Assembly (NCBI RefSeq): GCF_902499125.1
Contig: NZ_CABVPX010000020.1
Coordinates: 1 to 64,000, forward strand
Origin: Burkholderia arboris
GTDB taxonomy: Bacteria > Pseudomonadota > Gammaproteobacteria > Burkholderiales > Burkholderiaceae
Reading direction: 5' to 3'
Length of the DNA stretch: 64,000 nt
Shown: positions 41,403-49,742 of the stretch, piece after piece
Numbering within the stretch: position 1 is the first letter of the stretch
Layout: each line of letters opens with the position of its first letter
Translations under genes and position numbers: made by a program
Notes under the pieces: model-generated
What the model saw: the letters and a program-made list of their open reading frames with translations, nothing else
What the model was told of the DNA's origin: nothing
Databases searched by the model: none

Positions 41403-42509
41403 TTGATTCGAATCGAATGCGACGCGTATCTGACCGTACGCGACACGGAGGGCCGTTCGGCCAGCCTGTCAGACGTCGCGCCGCTGCTGGAACTCGTGGC
41501 CGACACGGGCAGCATTGCGCAGGCGGCGCAAGCCAAGGGGCTGTCGTACCGGCACGCGTGGGGCATGCTGCGCGCGCTGGAGTCGTGCATCGGCGGTGAG
41601 CTGATCGAAACCGCGCGCGGCAAGGGTTCGACGTTGTCGGCGCTCGGGCAGGCCGTCGTCGATGCGCAGCGTCTCGCACGCAGCCGGCTCGACGGAAACT
41701 TGCGCACGCTGGCGGCCGAGGTGGCGAGCGACCTGAACCGGCGTCTCGCGCAGCGCGACGGCGCCGTGCGAATCCACGCGTCGCACGGCTACGCGGTCGC
41801 GACGCTCGTCTCCGCGCTCGTCGATGCGCAGGCGGCCGTCGACATCAAGTATCGCGAGAGCGTCGAGGCCGTGCAGGCACTCGCCCGCGGCGAGTGCGAC
41901 CTCGCCGGCTTCCATTTGCCGCGCGGCGCGTTTCGCGCGCAGTGCGCGCAGATCTACCGGCCCTGGCTCGACGATACGCGCCATGTGCTGATCCACCTGA
42001 CGCGCCGCCAGCAGGGGCTGTTCGTCCCGCGCGGCAACCCGAAGCAGGTCAGCGGGCTTGCGGACCTCGCGCGCAACGACATCCGCTTCGTCAACCGGCA
42101 GCCGGGGTCGGGCACGCGCATGCTGCTGGATCTCGCGCTGCGCGCGATCGGCATCGATCCGGAGCGCATCGACGGCTACGCGTCGGCCGAGCTCACGCAT
42201 TCGGCGATCGCGGCGTTCGTCGCGAGCGGGATGGCCGACCTCGGCTTCGGCGTCGAGCCGGCCGCCCATCATTTCGGGCTCGACTTCATCCCGGTCGTGG
42301 ACGAAGACTATTACTTCGCATGCGAACGCGCGCGGCTCGATGCGCGGCCGCTTGCCGGCGTGCTGGCGCTGCTGCGTGACGCGCGCTTCGTCGAGCGCGT
42401 CGCGCATCTCGACGGTTACGATCCGGCCGCATGCGGCACGCTGACGAGCATCGCGACGGGACTGGCCGGCGGCGACGGCACGTACGCGCAGGACGGCAAT
42501 TCGCGGTAA
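41403..42509 (+). CDS. fdsR: ModE-like winged-helix/PBP-like regulator divergent from fds (TTG start)
   Basis: A 368-aa protein. N-terminal ModE/LysR-like helix-turn-helix (about 22-95): LLELVADTGSIAQAAQAKGLSYRHAWGMLRALES, with GSTLSALGQAVV. A substrate-binding-protein-like domain (PF12727 type) follows from about 120, with GECDLAGFHLPRG, RQPGSGTRMLLDLAL and VASGMADLGFGVEPAA. TTG at 41403 is the only start behind a Shine-Dalgarno site (CGGAG) that gives the family N-terminus. The position divergent from fdsG implies control of the formate dehydrogenase, as described for FdsR in Cupriavidus; ligand unproven (formate or molybdate are plausible). Confidence 0.82.
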   Translation: MIRIECDAYLTVRDTEGRSASLSDVAPLLELVADTGSIAQAAQAKGLSYRHAWGMLRALESCIGGELIETARGKGSTLSALGQAVVDAQRLARSRLDGNLRTLAAEVASDLNRRLAQRDGAVRIHASHGYAVATLVSALVDAQAAVDIKYRESVEAVQALARGECDLAGFHLPRGAFRAQCAQIYRPWLDDTRHVLIHLTRRQQGLFVPRGNPKQVSGLADLARNDIRFVNRQPGSGTRMLLDLALRAIGIDPERIDGYASAELTHSAIAAFVASGMADLGFGVEPAAHHFGLDFIPVVDEDYYFACERARLDARPLAGVLALLRDARFVERVAHLDGYDPAACGTLTSIATGLAGGDGTYAQDGNSR

Positions 42510-42610
42510 CGGGGACGCGATCGAGCCGCGCTGCAACAGCAGGGGATTTGCGCTACGCTTGCCGCTTGATCAACGTTCCAACAAGCACGCCGTTCAGGCG
42601 TCATTCCGCC

Positions 42611-42880
42611 ATGAAATTTTCCGTTCCCCTCGCCGCGGCAGCGTTGACCGCGGGGCTGTTGGTCGTCGCTTCGCCGTTTGCGTTTGCGCAGAATTCCCCG
42701 GGCGTGCCCGGCGGCATCCTGAGCGAACAGTTTCGCCTGAACGAGCATCCGCAGATGCCGTTCGCGGCGTCGGCGCCGTCGCAGAAATACCAGGGCAGCA
42801 AGAAGTCGGCGTTGCGCCGCAAGGGCGACCTGGGCGACCCGAACGGCTGCAACCTGAAGTGCCCGATGGATACCCGGTAA
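42611..42880 (+). CDS. Small secreted protein with a C-terminal CxxxC
   Basis: An 89-aa protein, family not recognised. The signal peptide is MKFSVPLAAAALTAGLLVVASPFAFA (cut after residue 26). The mature part is short, Pro/Gly-rich and basic, ending GDPNGCNLKCPMDTR. The two Cys could form a disulfide or bind a metal. ATG 42611 is chosen for the signal peptide; longer in-frame starts add Arg-rich sequence. Likely genus-restricted. Confidence 0.6.
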   Translation: MKFSVPLAAAALTAGLLVVASPFAFAQNSPGVPGGILSEQFRLNEHPQMPFAASAPSQKYQGSKKSALRRKGDLGDPNGCNLKCPMDTR

Positions 42881-42990
42881 GGCTCTGACTGGCGTATTCG
42901 TGCCGGGACGGCGCGGGCGTGCTTGTGCACAACGACCCGATCGCCTGACCGACGGCTGTACGCGTTCCGTTCCGAACCTGGCTGTGATCG

Positions 42991-43030
42991 AGCCCCGCGA
43001 AGCGTTGCTGCTTCGCGGGGCTCGTGCTTT
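42991..43030 (+). terminator. Intrinsic terminator after the small secreted gene
   Basis: A 13-bp stem AGCCCCGCGAAGC/GCTTCGCGGGGCT, loop GTTGCT, followed by CGTGCTTTT. Confidence 0.7.
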
Positions 43031-43201
43031 TCGGCAGGCCCGCACGCAACGCGGCGCCATGTGAAGCCGCCGTTTTCACGCGTTGCCGCTTCGCCAGCCA
43101 ATCTAGGGTTAACCCGTAATTCAGGAAGGATGTCTTCCAGAAACCTGCCTTATTCTTAAGCATCCGCCTACATAAACTTCGGGTTGTCAGCGATGAACAA
43201 G

Positions 43202-43218
43202 GTGTTCACCGCGAACAC
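43202..43218. promoter_or_regulatory. 17-bp inverted repeat in the DUF4148 leader
   Basis: GTGTTC-ACCGC-GAACAC, perfect half-sites, 24 bases before the ATG. It could be an operator or a hairpin next to the ribosome-binding site. Confidence 0.4.
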
Positions 43219-43242
43219 AGACAAATCTGGAGGTAGGTCATC

Positions 43243-43593
43243 ATGAAGTCGCTCGTTCAAGCTGTTGTCGTTGCCGCTGCTCTCGTTGCCCCGGTCGTGT
43301 CGTTCGCCCAGTCGGGCTCGACGATCACCCGCGCGCAGGTCCGTGCCGAACTGGTCCAGCTCCAGCAGGCCGGTTACAACTCCGCCCGCGGCGAAGATCC
43401 GCACTACCCGGAAGCGATCCAGGCAGCGACGGCCCGTGTTGCAGAGCAGCAGCGTGCACTGGCGCAGGCGCAAGGTGCCGACGCCAGCGGCTACGGTGCG
43501 CAGGCACAGGGCGCATCCGCATCGGGTTCGCGTGCAATGGGCGTGCGCCCGGCCAGTGCTGAAGAAATGAAGTCGCTGTATCGCGGCAGCTAA
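43243..43593 (+). CDS. DUF4148 exported protein
   Basis: A 116-aa protein. A signal peptide ends at VSFA (about residue 22). The domain ITRAQVRAELVQLQQAGYN...DPHYPEAIQAA is the DUF4148 signature, common in many copies in Burkholderia. The rest is Ala/Gln/Gly-rich. ATG follows GGAGG at 9 bases. Thought to be periplasmic; no role is established. Confidence 0.88.
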   Translation: MKSLVQAVVVAAALVAPVVSFAQSGSTITRAQVRAELVQLQQAGYNSARGEDPHYPEAIQAATARVAEQQRALAQAQGADASGYGAQAQGASASGSRAMGVRPASAEEMKSLYRGS

Positions 43594-43756
43594 GCTGCAC
43601 GTCGCCCGATCTGCACGAGCATGGGGGCGGCGATGCGCTGCGCCCGAAGCCGGGGCAACCGGGCTGGCCGCTGCCCGGTGCAACCGATGACTGCGCGGGC
43701 GCGGCAGAACACCTGTCACCTCCTGCCGCCGGAGCACCGGTGGCATTCCGCCCGGC

Positions 43757-43785
43757 CGCCCGTCCGTGGTCGGGCGCTTTTTCGG
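43757..43785 (+). terminator. Terminator-like hairpin downstream of the DUF4148 gene
   Basis: GCCCG/CGGGC around TCCGTGGT, then GCTTTTTC. The stem is short, so this is tentative. Confidence 0.45.
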
Positions 43786-43816
43786 CAGGAGAGGGATGCA
43801 TGCGTGTCGCCGGCAA

Positions 43817-43850
43817 CAAAAAACCCCGCAGACTTGCGTCATGCGGGGTT
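43817..43850 (-). terminator. Intrinsic terminator of tmRNA
   Basis: On the minus strand AACCCCGCA/TGCGGGGTT is followed by TTTTGTTG, 20 bases after the ssrA 3' end. Confidence 0.85.
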
Positions 43851-43870
43851 CGTGCGGCGAACGCGGAATT

Positions 43871-44240
43871 TGGTGGAGGCGGCGGGAATCGAACCCGCGT
43901 CCAGAAGCGCTCCACGACTAGTTCTACATGTTTAGTCCAGTCTTTTGATTTAACCGCAGCGACGCGGACGAACACGCTGCACTACGGCGATTCGCTAGAT
44001 TTTCGACCCTGGCGTCGCGACGCCGACAGAGCTTAACTGACGTAAATGACCTCTGGCGGTATTGCTACCGGTCTTGCGACACTAGCCCGTCAGTGAACTA
44101 GGCAGAGGACGGCGGCCGTTAGGCTGCCAGTGCGAACGTATCGTCGTTTGCAGTTACGATTTTCCCATTGATTAACGAGGTGACGGGTCCTCGACATGCC
44201 CTAGCCGCTTCACAACCCCTGTCGAAACCAGGTCGCCCCC
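43871..44240 (-). ncRNA. ssrA: tmRNA
   Basis: A 370-nt transfer-messenger RNA that rescues stalled ribosomes. The 5' end GGGGGCG pairs with CGCCTCC before ACCA to form the tRNA-like acceptor, the T-arm GGTTCGATTCC is present, and CCA is encoded. The internal reading frame encodes the tag ANDDTFALAA followed by TAA (about 44119-44151 on the minus strand), the betaproteobacterial type ending in LAA for ClpXP recognition. Pseudoknot-forming GC stems lie between tag and 3' end. Confidence 0.97.
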
Positions 44241-44256
44241 GCGGATAAGATCTAGC

Positions 44257-44262
44257 ATTATA
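44257..44262 (-). promoter_or_regulatory. -10 box (TATAAT) of ssrA
   Basis: A consensus TATAAT on the minus strand, about 17 bases upstream of the mature tmRNA 5' end. It overlaps the TAA stop of gph. The -35 would lie inside gph and is weak. Confidence 0.7.
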
Positions 44263-44971
44263 GCCCAACATCGCGCAGCAGTTCGCGCAGTTCCTGCGTC
44301 GTGTCGACGAGATGCTGCGCCTGCCAGTCGGCCGGCGCAACGCCGTCGCCGCAATAGCCGTACGCGGCTGCGACCGTCGCCATGCCGGCCGCGCTGCCGG
44401 CCTGAATGTCGCGCAGGTCGTCGCCGACGTAGACGATGCGCGCGGGGGCGAGCGTCAGCTGGTCGGCCGCATGCAGCAGCGGGGCCGGGTGCGGCTTCGG
44501 GTGCGGCGTCGTGTCGCCCCCGACCACGCAGGCGGCGCGCGGGGCGAGGCCGAGCAGGTCGACGAGCGGCGCCGTGAGGCGCATCGCCTTGTTCGTGACG
44601 ATGCCCCAGCGCACGCCGCGCGCATCGAGTTCGTCGAGCACGTCGCCGATGCCGGGAAACAGCGTCGTATGTACGCAGAGGTCCGTCGCGTAGTTGGTCA
44701 GGAACTCGTCGCGCATCGCGTCGTAGCCGGGCGTGTTCGGATCGATGCCGAACGCGCCGCCGAGCAGGCCGCGCGCGCCGGCCGAGGCCAGCGGGCGCAA
44801 CACGTCGAGCGACGTTTCGGGCAGCCCGCGATCGCGCTGCATCCTGTTGACGGCCGCCGCGAGATCGGGCGCCGTGTCGGCGAGCGTGCCGTCGAGGTCG
44901 AACAGCACGGCATCGCAGTGCAGCAGGCGCGGTTCGTCTGCTACCCGCGCGGTCGAAAGGGGAGTCGTCAT
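44258..44971 (-). CDS. gph: Phosphoglycolate phosphatase (HAD family)
   Basis: A 237-aa HAD hydrolase removing phosphate from 2-phosphoglycolate. Motif I is FDLDGTLADT, motif II is VTNKA, motif III is the Lys in PHPKPHPAPL, motif IV is VGDDLRDIQAG. The cap domain lies between. It is 13 bases downstream of ubiG on the same strand, a frequent proteobacterial pairing. Start 44971 is preceded by GAAAGG-type purines on the coding side only weakly; family length supports it. Confidence 0.92.
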   Translation of the reverse strand: MTTPLSTARVADEPRLLHCDAVLFDLDGTLADTAPDLAAAVNRMQRDRGLPETSLDVLRPLASAGARGLLGGAFGIDPNTPGYDAMRDEFLTNYATDLCVHTTLFPGIGDVLDELDARGVRWGIVTNKAMRLTAPLVDLLGLAPRAACVVGGDTTPHPKPHPAPLLHAADQLTLAPARIVYVGDDLRDIQAGSAAGMATVAAAYGYCGDGVAPADWQAQHLVDTTQELRELLRDVGL

Positions 44972-44984
44972 GCCGGTCGGGGGG

Positions 44985-45683
44985 TCACGCGCCGCGGCGG
45001 CACGCGATGAGGTAGTTGATGTCGGTGTCGTTCGACAGCGCGAAGCGCTTGCCGATCGGATGATACGTGATGCCCTTGATCTCCACGATGTGCAGATCCG
45101 TCGCGCGCACGAAGCCGGCCAGTTCCGACGGGCGGATGAAACGCGCATAGTCGTGCGTGCCCTTCGGCAGCATCTGCGCGATGTACTCCGCGCCGATCAC
45201 CGCGAACAGGTAGGACTTCAGGTTGCGGTTCAGCGTCGAGAAGAACACCCAGCCGCCCGGTTTCACGAGCGTCGCGCACGCGGCGACGACATCGCCGGGC
45301 GACGGCACGTGCTCGAGCATCTCCATGCACGTGACGACGTCGTAGGTGCCCGGTTCGCGCGCGGCGATCGCTTCGGCGGCCATGGCCTCATAGTCGACCG
45401 AGATGCCGCTTTCGAGGCTGTGCAGGTCGGCGACGCCGAGCGCTTCGGTCGACAGGTCGATGCCCTTCACCTGGGCGCCGAGCCCGGCCATCGATTCGGA
45501 CAGGATGCCGCCGCCGCAGCCGATGTCGAGTGCACGCTTGCCGGCCAGGTGTGCGTGCGCATCGATCCAGCCGAGCCGGACCGGGTTCAGGTCGTGCAGC
45601 GGCTTGAATTCGGCATTCGGATCCCACCACCGGTGGGCGAGGTCGCTGAATTTCTGGAGTTCGTGCGGATCGGCGTTGGTCAT
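44985..45683 (-). CDS. ubiG: Ubiquinone biosynthesis O-methyltransferase
   Basis: A 232-aa SAM-dependent enzyme performing both O-methylations in ubiquinone synthesis. The N-terminus ELQKFSDLAHRWWDP is diagnostic for UbiG, followed by SAM motif I ALDIGCGGGILSE, DVVTCMEMLEHVPSP and FFSTLNRNLKSYL. Located between ompA and gph, all on the minus strand. Confidence 0.95.
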   Translation of the reverse strand: MTNADPHELQKFSDLAHRWWDPNAEFKPLHDLNPVRLGWIDAHAHLAGKRALDIGCGGGILSESMAGLGAQVKGIDLSTEALGVADLHSLESGISVDYEAMAAEAIAAREPGTYDVVTCMEMLEHVPSPGDVVAACATLVKPGGWVFFSTLNRNLKSYLFAVIGAEYIAQMLPKGTHDYARFIRPSELAGFVRATDLHIVEIKGITYHPIGKRFALSNDTDINYLIACRRGA

Positions 45684-45788
45684 GTCGGCAAACGGGCTAC
45701 GGGAGGAGGGCAGTGCTGCGGTTCGTCAGACCCGAGTATATAAGAAGCGGACGAGCGGCGAAGCGACGAGCGCCCGGACGGGCGTCAA

Positions 45789-45818
45789 AGAAAAAGCCCC
45801 GCCGGAGCGGGGCTTTGA
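45789..45818 (-). terminator. Intrinsic terminator of ompA
   Basis: On the minus strand AAGCCCCGC/GCGGGGCTT with TCCG loop is followed by TTTCTTTG, 20 bases after the ompA stop. Confidence 0.85.
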
Positions 45819-45837
45819 AGCAGTCGAAAACCGCGGC

Positions 45838-46506
45838 TTAGTTTGCCGGAACGGTCGTCTTCTGCACTTGCTGCGTACCCACCACTTCGACTTCCACGCG
45901 GCGATCCGGTGCGAGGCAGGCGATGAGTTGCTTGCGGTTCTTCTGGTTGCAGCCAGTCGTAACCGGGTTGCGCTTGCCCTTGCCTTCCGTGTAGATCTTG
46001 TTGGCCGGCACACCCTTGCTGACCAGGTACGACTTCACGGCTTGCGCACGGCGCAGCGACAGACGGTCGTTGTACTTGTCCGAACCGATGCGGTCCGTGT
46101 AGCCCGTTGCGACGACCACTTCCGTGTTCATGCCTTCGATCTTCGAAGCCAGTTCGTCCAGCTTTTGCTTGCCCAGCGGCTTGAGCGTTGCCTTGTCGAA
46201 GTCGAACAGTGCGTCAGCTTGATACGTGATCTTCTGGCTCGTGATGGCCGGAGCAACCGGAGCGACCGGCGGCTGCGGTGCCTGGGCGACCAGTGCGCCA
46301 TCGCACTTCGCGTTGGCGGTGGCCGGCGTCCAGAACGCATCGCGCCAGCAGAGCTCGTTCGTGCCGTTCATCCACACCCATTCGCCCGTGCCGTTCACCC
46401 AGTTGTCATTGACGGCTTGACGCGACGCCGGCACCGACTGTGCCGAAGCGGATGCAGCCATAACTGCGGTAGCTGCAATGAACGCGAGCTTTGAAAGTTT
46501 ATTCAT
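45838..46506 (-). CDS. ompA: OmpA-family outer-membrane/peptidoglycan-binding protein
   Basis: A 222-aa protein. The signal peptide is residues 1-22 (ASA). A short N-terminal segment NDNWVNGTGEWVWMNGTNELCWRD with a Cys is not a full beta barrel. A Pro/Val linker leads to the C-terminal OmpA domain (about 105-210), with ALFDFDKATLKP and the peptidoglycan-binding helix YNDRLSLRRAQAVKSYLVSKGV. Two Cys in GCNQKNRKQLIACLAPDRRVEVE can form a disulfide. It lacks the eight-strand barrel of enteric OmpA. ATG follows GAGAGGAG; the leader is AT-rich with a TATACT -10. Confidence 0.92.
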   Translation of the reverse strand: MNKLSKLAFIAATAVMAASASAQSVPASRQAVNDNWVNGTGEWVWMNGTNELCWRDAFWTPATANAKCDGALVAQAPQPPVAPVAPAITSQKITYQADALFDFDKATLKPLGKQKLDELASKIEGMNTEVVVATGYTDRIGSDKYNDRLSLRRAQAVKSYLVSKGVPANKIYTEGKGKRNPVTTGCNQKNRKQLIACLAPDRRVEVEVVGTQQVQKTTVPAN

Positions 46507-47055
46507 ATTTCTCCTCTCGAAATTGAGATTACCGCAGGTTTACTGCGAGCCTGTTGACGGTGACAAGTCATACATTGCTCGAAGTATAACATTGGTGCGG
46601 CACAAAAAACGCGGCGCGCTCCTGTGTAGACTTCGAGCAGCGTCTAACTTTCAGTGCGTTGGCATTTTGCCATATCGTTCCCTTCCTACGAAAAAAAATC
46701 CTCCCCACCCTAAGATCGCTCCAACTTTGTGGTGCATGCGCAACACCGGCCTGCCGCAACTTTTAGAGATTGTCAAGAGTGTGTCGGCGAAATTGCGCGG
46801 GTGTGTGCATTTGTTTACTCGTGCGCGTGAAACAAACTGCTCGTGAGCGTGAAACAAACCGGATGCGATTGGCTGCGACGTCGCGTCGCGCGCGATTTGG
46901 GCCAATTCGCCGTCGCCGCGATTTTTGCTATTTATATATAGAGGGGGAGGCGAATTGGCGGCTGATGGGCGCATGTTAGAATCTCACGTTGCGTTGCGCA
47001 TGCAGCGCCCACGCGAAAGGCGTTCGCCGTCTTCGCTCCGAAACGATACGGATAC
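46507..47055. promoter_or_regulatory. 549-base divergent regulatory region, ompA / gyrA
   Basis: No CDS. On the minus strand a TATACT -10 (46588-46583) gives an ompA leader of about 70 nt. A 10-bp inverted repeat pair (46576-46585 and 46630-46639) brackets the ompA promoter. On the plus strand TTGGCG (46955-46960), 16-bp spacer, TAGAAT (46977-46982) is a good gyrA promoter, start about 46989. A 22-bp tandem repeat lies at 46818-46860 and a TATATATA run at about 46932. The region is notably more AT-rich than the genes. Confidence 0.65.
46818..46860 (+). repeat. Two tandem 22-bp repeats upstream of gyrA
   Basis: CTCGTGCGCGTGAAACAAACT and CTCGTGAGCGTGAAACAAACC, in direct orientation with a 22-base period and two mismatches over 21 bases. 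They lie about 95-135 bases upstream of the gyrA -35. Confidence 0.8.
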
Positions 47056-49659
47056 ATGGATCAATTCGCCAAAGAGACCCTGCCCACCTCCCTAGAGGAG
47101 GAAATGCGCCGTTCGTATCTCGATTACGCGATGAGCGTGATCGTCGGACGTGCCCTCCCGGATGTCCGCGATGGCCTGAAGCCCGTGCACCGGCGCGTAT
47201 TGTTCGCGATGCACGAACTGAACAACGACTGGAACCGCGCGTACAAGAAGTCGGCGCGTATCGTCGGTGACGTGATCGGTAAGTACCACCCTCACGGTGA
47301 CACCGCGGTCTACGACACGATCGTGCGGATGGCGCAGGATTTCTCGCTGCGCTACATGCTGATCGACGGGCAGGGCAACTTCGGCTCGATCGACGGCGAC
47401 AATGCCGCGGCGATGCGTTACACCGAAATTCGCATGGCGAAGATCGGTCACGAGCTGCTCGCCGACATCGACAAGGAAACGGTCGATTTCGAGCCGAACT
47501 ACGACGGCAACGAAACGCAGCCGTCGGTCCTGCCGTCGCGCATCCCGAACCTGCTGATCAACGGCTCGTCGGGTATCGCCGTCGGGATGGCGACCAACAT
47601 CCCGCCGCACAACCTGAACGAAGTCGTCGACGCGTGCCAGCACCTGCTGGGCAACCCGGAAGCGACGATCGACGAGCTGATCGAGATCATCCCGGCGCCG
47701 GACTTCCCGACGGCCGGCATCATCTACGGCGTCGCCGGTGTGCGCGACGGCTACCGCACCGGGCGCGGCCGCGTCGTGATGCGCGCGGCCACGCACTTCG
47801 AGGAGATCGACCGCGGCCAGCGGATGGCGATCATCGTCGACGAGCTGCCGTACCAGGTGAACAAGCGCTCGCTGCTCGAGCGGATCGCCGAACTCGTCAA
47901 CGAGAAGAAGCTCGAGGGCATCTCCGACATCCGCGACGAGTCCGACAAGAGCGGCATGCGTGTCGTGATCGAGCTCAAGCGCGGCGAAGTGCCGGAAGTG
48001 GTGCTGAACAACCTGTACAAGGCGACGCAGCTCCAGGACACGTTCGGCATGAACATGGTCGCGCTCGTCGACGGCCAGCCGAAGCTGCTGAACCTGAAGG
48101 AAATCCTGCAGTGCTTCCTGTCGCACCGACGCGAAGTGCTGACGCGCCGCACGATCTACGAACTGCGCAAGGCCCGCGAACGCGGCCACGTGCTCGAAGG
48201 TCTCGCGGTCGCGCTCGCGAACATCGACGAGTTCATCGCGATCATCAAGGCCGCGCCGACGCCGCCGATCGCGAAGCAGGAGTTGATGGCGAAGCCGTGG
48301 GATTCATCGCTCGTGCGCGAGATGCTGACGCGCGCCGAAGCCGAGAATGCATCGGCAGGCGGCCGCTCCGCGTATCGTCCGGAAGGCCTGAACGCGGCGT
48401 TCGGCATGCAGAACGACGGGCTGTACCGCCTGTCCGACACGCAGGCCCAGGAAATCCTGCAGATGCGCCTGCAGCGCCTGACCGGCCTCGAGCAGGACAA
48501 GATCATCGGCGAGTACCGCGAAGTGATGGCCCAGATCGCCGACCTGCTGGACATCCTCGCGCGCCCCGAGCGGATCACGACGATGATCGGCGAGGAGCTG
48601 ACCTCGGTGAAGGCCGAATTCGGCGACGCGCGCCGCTCGAAGATCGAACTGAACGCGACCGAGCTGAACACCGAGGATCTGATCACGCCGCAGGACATGG
48701 TCGTCACGATGTCGCATGCGGGCTACGTGAAGTCGCAGCCGCTGTCCGAGTACCGCGCGCAGAAGCGCGGCGGCCGCGGCAAGCAGGCGACGCAGATGAA
48801 GGAAGACGACTGGATCGAGACGCTGTTCATCGCGAACACGCACGACTACATCCTGTGCTTCTCGAACCGCGGCCGCGTGTACTGGGTCAAGGTCTATGAA
48901 GTGCCGCAGGGTTCGCGCAACTCGCGCGGCCGCCCGATCGTCAACATGTTCCCGCTGCAGGAAGGCGAGAAGATCAACGTCGTGCTGCCGGTCAAGGAAT
49001 TCTCGGCCGACAAGTTCATCTTCATGGCGACGTCGCTCGGCACCGTGAAGAAGACGCCGCTCGAAGCATTCAGCCGTCCGATGAAGAAGGGCATCATCGC
49101 GGTCGGCCTCGACGACGGCGACTACCTGATCGGTGCGTCGATCACCGACGGCGCGCACGACGTGATGCTGTTCTCCGACGCCGGCAAGGCCGTGCGCTTC
49201 GACGAGAACGACGTGCGTCCGATGGGGCGCGAGGCGCGAGGCGTGCGCGGCATGCAGCTCGAGGACGGGCAGCAGGTCATCGCGATGCTGGTTGCCGGCA
49301 GCGAGGAGCAGACCGTGCTCACCGCGACCGAGAACGGCTACGGCAAGCGCACGCCGATCACCGAATACACGCGTCACGGCCGTGGCACGAAGGGCATGAT
49401 CGCGATCCAGACGTCCGAGCGTAACGGCAAGGTGGTGGCCGCGACGCTCGTCGACGCCGAGGATCAGATCATGCTGATCACGACGGCCGGCGTGTTGATT
49501 CGCACCCGTGTATCGGAGATTCGCGAGATGGGGCGGGCTACGCAAGGTGTTACACTCATCAGTCTCGATGAGGGTACCAAGCTCTCCGGCCTGCAGCAGA
49601 TCGCGGAGGCTGAAGAGGGCGATGGCGAGGCCGACGAGGCGTCGGACGGCGAAGCCTGA
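47056..49659 (+). CDS. gyrA: DNA gyrase subunit A
   Basis: An 867-aa breakage-reunion subunit of gyrase. N-terminus FAKETLPTSLEEEMRRSYLDYAMSVIVGRALPD, catalytic Tyr122 in AAAMRYTEIR, and the quinolone-resistance region YHPHGDTAVYD with Thr83 and Asp87, the usual unmutated state in Burkholderia (E. coli has Ser83). The C-terminal beta-pinwheel carries the GyrA-box region QKRGGRGKQ, which separates it from ParC. A short acidic tail ends the protein. Confidence 0.98.
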   Translation: MDQFAKETLPTSLEEEMRRSYLDYAMSVIVGRALPDVRDGLKPVHRRVLFAMHELNNDWNRAYKKSARIVGDVIGKYHPHGDTAVYDTIVRMAQDFSLRYMLIDGQGNFGSIDGDNAAAMRYTEIRMAKIGHELLADIDKETVDFEPNYDGNETQPSVLPSRIPNLLINGSSGIAVGMATNIPPHNLNEVVDACQHLLGNPEATIDELIEIIPAPDFPTAGIIYGVAGVRDGYRTGRGRVVMRAATHFEEIDRGQRMAIIVDELPYQVNKRSLLERIAELVNEKKLEGISDIRDESDKSGMRVVIELKRGEVPEVVLNNLYKATQLQDTFGMNMVALVDGQPKLLNLKEILQCFLSHRREVLTRRTIYELRKARERGHVLEGLAVALANIDEFIAIIKAAPTPPIAKQELMAKPWDSSLVREMLTRAEAENASAGGRSAYRPEGLNAAFGMQNDGLYRLSDTQAQEILQMRLQRLTGLEQDKIIGEYREVMAQIADLLDILARPERITTMIGEELTSVKAEFGDARRSKIELNATELNTEDLITPQDMVVTMSHAGYVKSQPLSEYRAQKRGGRGKQATQMKEDDWIETLFIANTHDYILCFSNRGRVYWVKVYEVPQGSRNSRGRPIVNMFPLQEGEKINVVLPVKEFSADKFIFMATSLGTVKKTPLEAFSRPMKKGIIAVGLDDGDYLIGASITDGAHDVMLFSDAGKAVRFDENDVRPMGREARGVRGMQLEDGQQVIAMLVAGSEEQTVLTATENGYGKRTPITEYTRHGRGTKGMIAIQTSERNGKVVAATLVDAEDQIMLITTAGVLIRTRVSEIREMGRATQGVTLISLDEGTKLSGLQQIAEAEEGDGEADEASDGEA

Positions 49660-49742
49660 AGAACGGATGAGACTCTAGCCGCCGCGGGCGAAAAGCGCCG
49701 CGGCCGGCGAGCAACCATTCATATTTCCAAAAGGGAGTGATG

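Larger units (their letters stand above)
42881..43242. other. Intergenic region with a terminator and the DUF4148 leader
   Basis: No CDS. It holds the terminator at 42991-43030, a GGGTTAACCC palindrome at about 43106-43115, an AT-rich stretch with TACATA near 43169 that may be the -10 of the DUF4148 gene, and the inverted repeat at 43202-43218. Confidence 0.5.

Noticed and set aside
47092..49545. Minus-strand open frames within gyrA
   Set aside because: Antisense shadows; gyrA is unambiguous throughout.
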